Of a stretch of DNA of 36,740 nucleotides, positions 8,102 to 15,274 are shown piece by piece; position 1 is the stretch's first letter; every line of letters begins with the position of its first letter. This DNA comes from Methylorubrum aminovorans (GTDB lineage Bacteria > Pseudomonadota > Alphaproteobacteria > Rhizobiales > Beijerinckiaceae): NCBI RefSeq assembly GCF_022179725.1, contig NZ_BPRC01000037.1:1-36740 (forward strand), given 5' to 3'. The notes under the pieces are model-generated. The model saw only the letters and a program-made list of their open reading frames with translations. It was not told the DNA's origin and did not search any database. Made by a program: the position numbers and the translations under genes.

Positions 8102-9190
8102 ATGAGCTACCTGCGTTACGCGCCCGACATCGAGCGGCCTGCCCCGGACGAGCAGGAGACGATCGACGGCATCATCAAGGGCATGACGCAGCAGTCCGAG
8201 ACGGTCGAGGCCCGCGAGCGCCATGCGGTGCGCGCCAGCCATGCCAAGAGTTCGGCATGCGTGACCGGCGAGTTGGTCGTCGCCGCCGACCTGTCGCCGG
8301 AACTGGCCCAGGGCCTGTTCGCCAAGCCCGGCACGCACGCCGTGGCGGTACGCTTCGCGCAAGGACCCGGCGAGACCCTCGGAGACCGGGTCTCCACCCA
8401 CCGCGGCTTGTCGATCAAGGTGTTCGACGAGCACGGCGAGAAGCTGCCCGGTCATACGGCCGACACGCAGGATTTCGTGCTCGCCACCGGCACCACCTTT
8501 CCTTCGGGCACGGCCGCCGGCTTCCTCCGTGACGGCACCCTCATCGGCAAGTCGACGGGTTTGCCGGAGGGGATGAAGAGCGCGGTGTCCTCGACCATGC
8601 GCAACCTCAACCGCGCGCTGCATGCCTTCGGGACCGAAAGTGCACTTGCGGACTTTTTTGGGCATCCCTACAGTCATCCGCTGGCCGACAGCTACTTCAG
8701 CCAAGCGCCCGTTCGCTACGGCGACTACGTGGCGAAGCTCGGGGCCGTGCCGGCGTCGTCCGCCCAGCTTGCCCTGTCCGAGTGGCGGCTCGACCCGCAC
8801 CAGGACGAGGACGGCTTCCGCCATGCCACGGTCGCCTTCTTCCGGGAGAACGAGGTGGTGTTCGAGCTCAAGGCGCAGCTCTGGGCGGACGCCGAGCGCC
8901 AGCCCATCGAGGACGCTTCGGTGGATTGGCCCGTGGCGGTCAGCCCGTACCGCACGGTGGCGACGGTCCGCCTGCCGCGCCAGGACGCCTACGCCCCGGA
9001 GCGGGTGCGGTACTTCGACGAGGTGATGACGTTCCGTCCGGCCCACAGCCTCGCGGCGCACCGGCCGCTCGGCTCGGTCATGCGGGCGCGGCTGCAGGTC
9101 TACCGGGCGTTGAGCGCGTTCCGCCATCGCGAGAATGGCGTGGCGGAAGAGGACACGGCGGACATCAACCAAATCCCCAAGACGGCGTAG
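8102..9190 (+). CDS. Catalase-family haem protein (y4iL-like small catalase relative)
   Basis: About 362 residues, shorter than typical catalases (about 480 or more). The early segment ERHAVRASHAKSSACVTGEL aligns with the distal-histidine region of catalases, RGLSIKVFD with the conserved RGFA-type motif, and QDFVLATGTTFPSG with the QDF region. FRHATVAFF and the Arg-rich C-terminus follow. Members of this sub-family are haem proteins with catalase or organic-peroxidase activity of uncertain substrate. ATG at 8102 is used because the conserved region begins soon after (MSYLRYAP) and the open frame upstream to 7982 runs through the promoter. It is divergent from the stressosome operon and preceded by an EcfG-like element, which fits a peroxide-stress role. 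No signal peptide; probably cytosolic. Confidence 0.85.
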   Translation: MSYLRYAPDIERPAPDEQETIDGIIKGMTQQSETVEARERHAVRASHAKSSACVTGELVVAADLSPELAQGLFAKPGTHAVAVRFAQGPGETLGDRVSTHRGLSIKVFDEHGEKLPGHTADTQDFVLATGTTFPSGTAAGFLRDGTLIGKSTGLPEGMKSAVSSTMRNLNRALHAFGTESALADFFGHPYSHPLADSYFSQAPVRYGDYVAKLGAVPASSAQLALSEWRLDPHQDEDGFRHATVAFFRENEVVFELKAQLWADAERQPIEDASVDWPVAVSPYRTVATVRLPRQDAYAPERVRYFDEVMTFRPAHSLAAHRPLGSVMRARLQVYRALSAFRHRENGVAEEDTADINQIPKTA

Positions 9191-9411
9191 GTCGTCGATC
9201 CTGCCGGCGGCGGTCTGGATGGCCGTTCCGGCCGTTTGCGCGGGCCCCGGGTAAAGGACCCGATACGAGGGTCGACGGTCGCGTCAGTGCCGGTGAACGG
9301 CTCTCGGGCATCCGGAAGGCGAATGGAGGGCCCTACACCGCCCGGAGCGCGGTCGCGACTCCGGACCCACGCCAAGCGGCGTGCCCTATCTGACGTTGCG
9401 CTAGGGCGCTG
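9191..9411. other. Non-coding spacer after the catalase-like gene
   Basis: Part of a 293-base gap between the catalase-like gene and the decarboxylase. I see no gene here; the promoter of the decarboxylase begins at 9412. Confidence 0.5.
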
Positions 9412-9436
9412 GGAACGCTCCTAGCGGGGAGAGGTT
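9412..9436 (+). promoter_or_regulatory. EcfG-like promoter of the phosphatidylserine decarboxylase gene
   Basis: GGAAC at 9412-9416, a 16-base spacer and GGTT at 9433-9436, 47 bases before the preferred ATG at 9484. It matches the element before the catalase-like gene apart from one base of spacing. Confidence 0.6.
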
Positions 9437-9483
9437 GTTGCCCCCGGACCCGTCAGCTTGGCCGGGTCGCGCTTGGAGGCATG

Positions 9484-10383
9484 ATGGCGGCCGATCCGAA
9501 GCCACTGAAGCTGTGGGACCGCGACAAGGGCAAGGCGGTCGAGGAGTTCATGCCCGACCACCAGACCACCTACGAGACACGACCGCTCCGGGCGCCGGGT
9601 CAGTGGCTGCGCGCCACCCCGCTCTTCGACAAGCTCTACGCGCTCTACCAGGACGCGCCCTGGACGCGGCGCAGCATCGAGCCGTTCGTGCGCGAGTACC
9701 ACATCGACATGAGCGAGTTCGAGGAGCGTCGCTACCGCTCCTACGCCGACTGGTTCGTGCGCGAGTTCAAGCCCGGCAAGCGCCGCTACCCGGACGACCC
9801 GTCGGTAATGGGCGCGCCTGCTGAGGCCCGCTACTTCGGCTGGGAGCGGTTCGGGCCCGAGCAGCGCTTCCCCGTGAAGGGCCAGTCGCTCGCCGCCGCC
9901 GACATCCTCGGTAGCTCCGAGCGGGCCGGCCCCTTCCTCGGCGGCCCGGTCCTGCTCATGCGGCTCTCGCCGGTGGACTACCACCACGTCCACTACCCGG
10001 ACGACGGGCGCACACTCGACCACGAGCGATTGGGACGCAGCATCTGGACGGTGTCGTGGACGGCCGTGCAGAACAAGCCCGACATCTACATCCGCAACGA
10101 GCGCCAGGTGAACATCCTGGAGACGACGCACTTCGGACGGCTCGGCTTCGTCGAGTTCGGCGCGCTGACCGTCGGCCGCATCGTGCAGCGCCACCCCCTC
10201 GATCGGCCGTTCGAGCGCGGCGCGCAGAAATCGGTGTTCAAGTTCGGCGGCTCGGCGGTCGCCATCTTCGGGGAGCCCGGTGCCTGGCGCCCTGCCGACG
10301 ACATCCTGGAGCATACGCCGCAGGGCATGGAGACCATCGTGCGCCTGGGCGAGCCAGTCGCCACCAGCCTGAGGAGCGCGTAG
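9484..10383 (+). CDS. Phosphatidylserine decarboxylase family protein
   Basis: About 299 residues. The region PVLLMRLSPVDYHHVHYPDD is the signature of the family: the histidines in the YHHVHYP segment lie in the active site. Near the C-terminus VFKFGGSAVAIFG holds the GS pair at which PSD proenzymes cleave themselves to make the pyruvoyl cofactor (LGST in many members, GGSA here). The N-terminus adds a segment, DWFVREFKPG, typical of larger PSDs. Two ATGs stand in tandem (9481 and 9484); GGAGG at 9475-9479 leaves only one base before the first and four before the second, so 9484 is preferred. The reaction would convert phosphatidylserine to phosphatidylethanolamine at the inner membrane. No phosphatidylserine synthase lies nearby, and the EcfG-like promoter suggests a stress-induced paralogue, not the housekeeping enzyme. 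Confidence 0.85.
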   Translation: MAADPKPLKLWDRDKGKAVEEFMPDHQTTYETRPLRAPGQWLRATPLFDKLYALYQDAPWTRRSIEPFVREYHIDMSEFEERRYRSYADWFVREFKPGKRRYPDDPSVMGAPAEARYFGWERFGPEQRFPVKGQSLAAADILGSSERAGPFLGGPVLLMRLSPVDYHHVHYPDDGRTLDHERLGRSIWTVSWTAVQNKPDIYIRNERQVNILETTHFGRLGFVEFGALTVGRIVQRHPLDRPFERGAQKSVFKFGGSAVAIFGEPGAWRPADDILEHTPQGMETIVRLGEPVATSLRSA

Positions 10384-10418
10384 GCGTCGCCGCCTCGATC
10401 CTAGAGAGGCCACGTCCT

Positions 10419-10444
10419 GGAACCTGCCGCGGTGGCGGTCGATT
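10419..10444 (+). promoter_or_regulatory. Probable EcfG-like promoter of the DUF6328 gene
   Basis: GGAAC at 10419-10423, a 17-base spacer and GATT at 10441-10444 (or N16 then CGAT). The -10 part is the weakest of the five elements. It lies 34 bases before the ATG at 10478. Confidence 0.42.
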
Positions 10445-10477
10445 GCTGCATCTCTGCCTCGTTGGACCTCGTCGCGT

Positions 10478-11401
10478 ATGTCCCTGTCGAAGAAGGTGAA
10501 GGTCGGCCTCGACGAGACCCGCATTCTGATCCTCGGCTCGCAGATCCTGCTGGGCTTCCAGTTCCAGGGCGCCTTCCGGCCGGCCTTCGAGCACCTGCCG
10601 TTCCATGACCGCTTTGTCTGGTTGGGCGCTCTCGGGCTCATCACGCTGACCATCGCGCTCCTCATCACGCCCTCGGTCCAGCACCGGATGGTGGAGGGCG
10701 GACGGGATACGAAGCGCCTGCTTGGTGTGATCGGGCGCTACGCCGGGCTTTCGCTGGCGCCGTTCGCCATGGCGCTCGGAGCCGACCTGTTCCTGGCGGC
10801 GGAACCCGTCCTTGGGCCTGGCCCCGCCGTCACGGTCGGCCTTGCGACATGCGTCCTCGCACTGCTGTTCTGGTACGGGCTAGAGACGGCGAAGGCACGT
10901 GGCGTAGGAGAGAGGGAGCGTGCGATGACGCGGCGGGAGCCGGAATCCGAGCACACCTCGTTGGAGACCAAGGTCGAGCAGATGTTGACCGAGGCGCGCG
11001 TCATCCTTCCCGGGGCGCAGGCGCTTCTCGGCTTCCAGCTCGTGATCACCTTCTCCGAGGCGTTCGAGAGGCTGCCCTTCGCCTCGAAGGTCGTGCACTT
11101 GGTGGCGTTGGGGTTCCTGGCCCTCACGGTGATCTGGCTGATGGCACCGGCCGCCTTCCACCGCATCGTCTACGCAGGCGAGGACACGCCCGAGCTGCAT
11201 GCCCTCGGCACCCGCTTCCTCCTCGCCGCCAGCGTGACGCTGGCGCTGGGCATCTCGGCCGACCTCGGGGTGGTGGTGGGGAAGGTGGTCGACTCGGACG
11301 TGGTTGGACTTGCGGCGGCTTTGGTTTCCCTAATCGTGCTGTCAGGGCTCTGGCACGTGTACCCGCTCGTGCTGCAGGCCCGCGACGGCGGCCTCGGCTG
11401 A
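10478..11401 (+). CDS. DUF6328-type membrane protein with internal duplication
   Basis: A 307-residue integral membrane protein of unknown function made of two homologous halves. The first repeat begins DETRILILGSQILLGFQFQG and continues through FEHLPF, a hydrophobic helix and PSVQHRMV. The second begins TEARVILPGAQALLGFQLVI and continues through FERLPF, another helix and PAAFHRIV. Each half has about four membrane-spanning segments, and a charged linker (GERERAMTRREPESEH) joins them. Single-copy relatives are described as DUF6328 proteins. The ATG at 10478 directly precedes the first repeat. It lies between two genes with EcfG-like promoters and has a similar element itself, which suggests a stress role in the inner membrane. 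Confidence 0.75.
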   Translation: MSLSKKVKVGLDETRILILGSQILLGFQFQGAFRPAFEHLPFHDRFVWLGALGLITLTIALLITPSVQHRMVEGGRDTKRLLGVIGRYAGLSLAPFAMALGADLFLAAEPVLGPGPAVTVGLATCVLALLFWYGLETAKARGVGERERAMTRREPESEHTSLETKVEQMLTEARVILPGAQALLGFQLVITFSEAFERLPFASKVVHLVALGFLALTVIWLMAPAAFHRIVYAGEDTPELHALGTRFLLAASVTLALGISADLGVVVGKVVDSDVVGLAAALVSLIVLSGLWHVYPLVLQARDGGLG

Positions 11402-11595
11402 TCGATCTCACCCGATCCGCGGGAGGAGACGCCGTCGGAGAGCCGCGGCTTTCGATGAGGGCGGCCATCGGAGGAGGCGACGCCCGGCCGACCGAAGTCA
11501 TCGGCGCCGGGCCGGATGCACCAGCGTCACGGTCCGCCTGCCCGGAACACGGTGCCTCCGCCTCGGTTGATGGCGGCAGACACAGGAGACGATCA
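11402..11595. other. Spacer with promoter before the DUF892 gene
   Basis: A 194-base spacer. Apart from the EcfG-like element at 11544-11568 and AGGAG at 11584-11588 I see no feature. Confidence 0.5.
11544..11568 (+). promoter_or_regulatory. EcfG-like promoter of the DUF892 gene
   Basis: GGAAC at 11544-11548, a 16-base spacer and GGTT at 11565-11568, 27 bases before the ATG at 11596. Same form as the element before the decarboxylase gene. Confidence 0.6.
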
Positions 11596-12090
11596 ATGTC
11601 GGCACCGAGCAGCCTAAAGGAAGTCTATCTCGACGAAATGAAGGACCTGTGGTCGGCTAACGACCAGATGATCAGGACCGTCAAGGAGTTGGGCGGCCAT
11701 GTATCCGACGCCAAGCTCAAGCAGATGCTTGAGCATTCCGTCGGCGGCATCCAGAAGCACACCGACATCCTCAAGGACCTGATCCAGCAGAACGGCGGCC
11801 AGGCCGAGCCGGAGCACTGCAAGGGTATGGAGGGACTGGTCACCGAGGCGAAAAAGCACGGTATCCAGGAGGCGCCGAGCGACGGCAAGCTGCGCGACGT
11901 CGAGATCATCGCGCAGTACCAGCGCATGTCGCATTACGGGCTCGCCGGCTTCGGTTCGGCGGCGGCCTACGCCAAGGCGCTGGGCCGGTCCGAGGACGAG
12001 CAGAAGCTCAAGCAGGCCGTGTCCGAGATCTACGAGGGCGACGAGATCGCGAGCAAGCTCGCCGAGACCCTGGAGCAGGTGGCGGCCTAG
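11596..12090 (+). CDS. DUF892 (YciE/YciF-like) ferritin-like stress protein
   Basis: A 164-residue all-helical protein of the DUF892 family, whose members have a ferritin-like four-helix fold and are commonly induced by general or envelope stress. The opening LKEVYLDEMKDLWSANDQM, the second helix KLKQMLEHSVGGIQKH and the third QYQRMSHYGLAGFGSAAAYA align with the family. Compared with E. coli YciF as I remember it (SAEKQ, EETHGQ and VEHYE), several carboxylates expected as iron ligands are replaced (SANDQ, VGGIQK, MSHYG), so a diiron centre may be absent. ATG at 11596 follows AGGAG at 11584-11588 by seven bases. It is monocistronic and behind an EcfG-like promoter. Confidence 0.85.
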   Translation: MSAPSSLKEVYLDEMKDLWSANDQMIRTVKELGGHVSDAKLKQMLEHSVGGIQKHTDILKDLIQQNGGQAEPEHCKGMEGLVTEAKKHGIQEAPSDGKLRDVEIIAQYQRMSHYGLAGFGSAAAYAKALGRSEDEQKLKQAVSEIYEGDEIASKLAETLEQVAA

Positions 12091-12178
12091 TCGGGTCCAG
12101 CGGCTGCTTTTCTAGGCTTGCAGCCTGCCTCACGCGGCGGATACCGGGGAAGGGGCGTCCGCCGTACCCCTCATGACA

Positions 12179-12195
12179 GCCGCACTCGATGCGGC
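12179..12195 (-). terminator. Small hairpin downstream of the outer-membrane protein gene
   Basis: A perfect 6-bp stem (GCCGCA with TGCGGC, 5-base loop) about nine bases past the stop of the leftward gene ending at 12205. There is no T-run, so it may only be a weak terminator or mRNA 3' stabiliser. It lies in the convergent gap with the DUF892 gene. Confidence 0.35.
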
Positions 12196-12204
12196 AGCGC
12201 CCCC

Positions 12205-13176
12205 TTAGAATTCGATGCCAAAGCGGACGCGCAGGTTGTGGCGCGAGAACTGGTTGAGGTTGAGCGCCCGGTCCGAGAAGTCCGGGTCGCGGTCGTGTCC
12301 GAAGACCTGCGTCGAGTAGGCCAGGGTGAGGAAGCCCTTCTCCATGACCTGGTAATGCAGCACCGGGCCGACGAACACCGCATGGCCGTCGAAGCGGTTC
12401 AGGAACGCACCCTCGTAGGCGCGCATGTACCGCACCTCGGGGCCGAGGAAGAGGTCGCCTGCCACCTTCGTCATCAGCGTACCCGACACCGACAGCGTCG
12501 AGGACCGGTCGACCTCGCCCGAGCCCTTCAGGCGCGAGACCTGCGGGTCGTAGATCAGGTTGATGCCCGCCCAGAGCCGATCCGGTACGAGCCGCGCGTC
12601 GGCGATGAGGCGGGTCTCGACGCTGAACACGTCCGCGCCCTGGCCCTCGATGGGCGTGATGCGAGCGTATTGCGGCTCGGCCTGGAGGGCGAAGCTGAAC
12701 GGCTGCTGGTCGGTGCGTTTGAAGAACTGGTACTTCAGTTCCAGCGAGCCCCCATTGAAGGTGCCGAAGGACTTGTCGGGCACGCCGGTGACGTTGCGGC
12801 TGTCCCAGGCATCGAACCAGAGTCCCGGCTCGATGCTGAAGTTGTCAGTTGGGTCGTACTGGTAGCTGATGATGGGTTGCGCCGCTGCGTAGCCGGACAG
12901 GCCGGGGCCGGCCCGCCGCTTGCTGAAGCGGCCGATGGTATCGACCAGGATCTCCTGCTCCCCCTTCTTGCCGACGTCGGTGCCCTCGGTGAAGCCGAAC
13001 AGGTTCTCGGTGTCGAGCTTGTCGGGCTCGTCGCCCTTCTTCTGTGCCTCGGTATCCCCTTGCTGGCCTTGCACCAAACCCGGTTCGGCGAGAACGGGTG
13101 TCGAGGTGACCAAGGAGACGGCGAAAAGGGTCGCCGCGAGAACGCACGGCCGAGCCGAATGAGGGAAGATCCGCAT
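12205..13176 (-). CDS. Predicted outer-membrane beta-barrel protein
   Basis: A 323-residue secreted protein of unknown function. The N-terminus MRIFPHSARP followed by a hydrophobic run ending TSTPVLA is a Sec signal peptide with likely cleavage after VLA. After a charged, low-complexity stretch the protein shows alternating strands (ISYQYDPTDNFSIEPGLWF, SFALQAEPQYARI, GPVLHYQVMEKGFLTLAYS) and ends in FGIEF with a terminal phenylalanine, typical of barrels inserted by BamA. ATG at 13176 is preferred over 13197 because it is preceded by GGAA and leads straight into the signal sequence. It stands alone between two rightward stress genes. I do not recognise a characterised family. Confidence 0.7.
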   Translation of the reverse strand: MRIFPHSARPCVLAATLFAVSLVTSTPVLAEPGLVQGQQGDTEAQKKGDEPDKLDTENLFGFTEGTDVGKKGEQEILVDTIGRFSKRRAGPGLSGYAAAQPIISYQYDPTDNFSIEPGLWFDAWDSRNVTGVPDKSFGTFNGGSLELKYQFFKRTDQQPFSFALQAEPQYARITPIEGQGADVFSVETRLIADARLVPDRLWAGINLIYDPQVSRLKGSGEVDRSSTLSVSGTLMTKVAGDLFLGPEVRYMRAYEGAFLNRFDGHAVFVGPVLHYQVMEKGFLTLAYSTQVFGHDRDPDFSDRALNLNQFSRHNLRVRFGIEF

Positions 13177-13292
13177 GCCTGTTTCCGGAAGAGGCATACA
13201 GCGTATCCGACCGCTGCCGCATCGGATGCGGCCGGGTCACCACACTCCCACTTAATCCGTCCGCGAGCGGCAGGCGCCCTGGAATAGATCCA

Positions 13293-13317
13293 GGAACCAA
13301 CCGTGCGAACTAAGGTT
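13293..13317 (+). promoter_or_regulatory. EcfG-like promoter of the flavoprotein gene
   Basis: GGAAC at 13293-13297, a 16-base spacer and GGTT at 13314-13317. Because the TTG at 13317 falls inside the -10 element, the true start codon of the downstream gene must lie further in. Confidence 0.6.
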
Positions 13318-13346
13318 TGAGCCTTGCCGCGGGATGGGCCCGCCGC

Positions 13347-14285
13347 GTGGGATGGGACCGCCCTGATTTGCATAACCTGGAAGCCGAGGTTGATGCCCTG
13401 CCGCTGGAGGGGCGGCCCCTGCAGGTGCTTCTGATCGCCGGCTCGGCCCGTCGGCTCGACGGCTGTCCTGGCATCGACGGCAAGGCCCGCTTCCTGATGC
13501 ACCGGATGCTGGGTCGCCTGCCGCCCGCTTGGCAGGCCGACGCGGTCGACATCGGCAACGAGCACGGCAAGCCGAAGATCCAGGGCTGCAACGGCTGCGT
13601 GGGTACCTCGATGGCGCTCTGCGTCTGGCCCTGCAACTGCTACGGGCCGAACAGCGACCACCAGCCCGACCTGATGTGGAACGAGAAGCTATACCAACGT
13701 CTCGCCCGCGCGGATGCCTGGGCGGTCATCGGCCCGGTCTGGTGGTACGGGCCGACCACGAACCTGAAGGCGATGTTCGACCGCCTCGTCTGCATGAGCG
13801 GCGGCAACCCACGGCCCGACCTGATCGACAAGAAGAGCACCCTGAAGGCCCAGGCGTTGGAGAAGTCTCCGCTCTGGCAGGAGTTGACCGCGAACCACCT
13901 GGAGGGTCGCAGCGCGGCGTTCTTCTGCTACGGCAACGAGGGCGGCAACGAGCTCGACGCGGACCGCCGCCCCCGTGTCCTCAGGCACAAGGCATGGTTC
14001 GATCCCGCCCGGGAGCCGTACCAGGGCGATGAGCGCTTGGCCTACCAGGGCCTGGTCTGGCAATGCCGCTACGGCGGCATCGAGGTGCCGGACGAGCTTT
14101 GGCGCCATGCCTCCGTCGGCATCGGCCAGCCCTACGCCGACGACCAGGCCGACGACATGGTGCGGGAAGACGAAGCGATGGCCTGCTTCGACGGCTGGGT
14201 CGACGCCTTCGTCCGCCATGTCTCGGCCAAGGGGCCCGTTCCCGGCACGACGGAAGCCGAGCGCGGCGCCCGATCCACGACCTGA
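13347..14285 (+). CDS. NAD(P)H-dependent flavin reductase-type protein with Cys-rich motif
   Basis: About 312 residues with a flavodoxin-like fold. PLQVLLIAGSARR is the first strand plus the phosphate-binding loop for FMN. GPVWWYGPTTNLKAMFDRLV matches the NADPH-dependent FMN reductase family. Between them lies an unusual cluster, CNGC then CVWPCNCYGP, giving five cysteines within 17 residues; such placement recalls iron-sulphur flavoproteins but metal binding is not proven. The C-terminal 150 residues (ANHLEGRSAAFFCYGNEGG onwards) are not typical of simple reductases. The longest frame starts with TTG at 13317, but that is within the -10 element; GTG at 13347 or TTG at 13368 are the realistic starts. 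Last of the five genes with EcfG-like promoters. Confidence 0.75.
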   Translation: MGWDRPDLHNLEAEVDALPLEGRPLQVLLIAGSARRLDGCPGIDGKARFLMHRMLGRLPPAWQADAVDIGNEHGKPKIQGCNGCVGTSMALCVWPCNCYGPNSDHQPDLMWNEKLYQRLARADAWAVIGPVWWYGPTTNLKAMFDRLVCMSGGNPRPDLIDKKSTLKAQALEKSPLWQELTANHLEGRSAAFFCYGNEGGNELDADRRPRVLRHKAWFDPAREPYQGDERLAYQGLVWQCRYGGIEVPDELWRHASVGIGQPYADDQADDMVREDEAMACFDGWVDAFVRHVSAKGPVPGTTEAERGARSTT

Positions 14286-14323
14286 GGCGGGTCATCGTTC
14301 GCTTCGCGGGACGCGGCCAACCG

Positions 14324-15016
14324 TCAAGCACTGGACCCGGACAGCGGCATCCGCACGGAGACCCGCAGCCCGTCCGGGGCGAAGGCGACGTCGACCTCCG
14401 CGCCGGTCTGGGCAGCCAACACCTTGTTCAGGAGCCGGTGCCCGAAGCCCTCGCGCGTCGGGTGAGCGGCGGGCGGGCCATCGTGCTCGTGCCAGTCCCA
14501 GCGCAGGCCGCGACCCGCCGCGCCTTCCTCCACCCACCATGCCACGTAGAGCCGGCCGTTCGGGTCCCCCAGCGACCCGTGCCGCAGGGCGTTGGTGGTC
14601 AACTCGTGCAGCGCCATGCCGACCGGCACCGCAAGCTCGGAGGGCAGCACGACCCTCGGGCCCTCAAGCGTCAGCCGCCCGCGCTCGTCGTAAGGGTCGA
14701 GCTCGGCCCGCAAGAGGTCCCCGAAGGACGCGGCCTGGGCGAGGTCCTCGGTGATCAGCGCGTGCGTCCTGGCGAGCGACGCGATCCGGCCGGAGAAGGC
14801 GCGGGTAAGCTCGGCAAGCGGGAGACCGGAGCGGGCGGTGGCGTTGAACACGGCCTGGAAGGTCGCCAAGGTGTTCTTCACCCGGTGGTGGAGCTCGCGC
14901 ACCATCAGCGCCTGCCGGTCCTCACCAACTCGCCGCTCGGTGATGTCGCGCTGCGCCGGAACCCAGTGGGTGATGCGCCCGACCGCCCCCGAACCCGTAT
15001 CGTCTCGCCCGGCCAC
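14324..15016 (-). CDS. HWE/HisKA_2 histidine kinase, N-terminally truncated
   Basis: A 230-residue remnant of a sensor kinase. The sequence begins in the last strand of a PAS/PAC domain (GRITHWVPAQRDITERR), so the sensing part has been lost. The HisKA_2 dimerisation domain is intact with phosphorylated histidine in RELHHRVKNTLATFQAVF, followed by the ATPase domain with N-box ALHELTTNALRHG and G-box GFGHRLLNKVL. Kinases of this class often act on PhyR in the alphaproteobacterial general stress response. The GTG at 15016 is only the first usable codon. Upstream lies the end of another broken gene, so a deletion probably joined the two. It may be silent or a soluble, unregulated kinase. Confidence 0.72.
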   Translation of the reverse strand: MAGRDDTGSGAVGRITHWVPAQRDITERRVGEDRQALMVRELHHRVKNTLATFQAVFNATARSGLPLAELTRAFSGRIASLARTHALITEDLAQAASFGDLLRAELDPYDERGRLTLEGPRVVLPSELAVPVGMALHELTTNALRHGSLGDPNGRLYVAWWVEEGAAGRGLRWDWHEHDGPPAAHPTREGFGHRLLNKVLAAQTGAEVDVAFAPDGLRVSVRMPLSGSSA

Positions 15017-15044
15017 CCGTACCCTCCCGGAACAGCCGTCGTGC

Positions 15045-15221
15045 CCCGGCTTTCAAGCCCAGCTGCGGGCTTGCAATCATCAGCGCGCTGGTGAGGTAAG
15101 GCATGCCCCACGCGGCCCCCGCCCTTCCCTTCGCGGCCAGGATGAGCGACCCGTCACCCAGCGCGATGAACGCCTCGACCGCGACAAAGATTCCGAGGAT
15201 GCGCGGCTCGTTCCAGATCAT
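15045..15221 (-). pseudogene. DUF4267-like membrane protein fragment
   Basis: The frame starting with ATG at 15221 encodes RILGIFVAVEAFIALGDGSL and then AAWGMPYLTSALMIASPQLG, two membrane spans resembling the C-terminal half of DUF4267 small membrane proteins. The N-terminal half is missing and the frame then runs on out of phase into the truncated kinase gene. I read it as a remnant next to a deletion joint; family assignment is from memory and weak. Confidence 0.35.
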
Positions 15222-15274
15222 GGTTGCAACCGAGCCAATCGCCCCAGTCGTGCAACGAAGGCGGGCGGCTGCCC

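Noticed and set aside
12118..13287. 389-residue + frame opposite the outer-membrane protein
   Set aside because: The minus strand has a signal peptide, beta strands and terminal Phe; the + frame has none of these.
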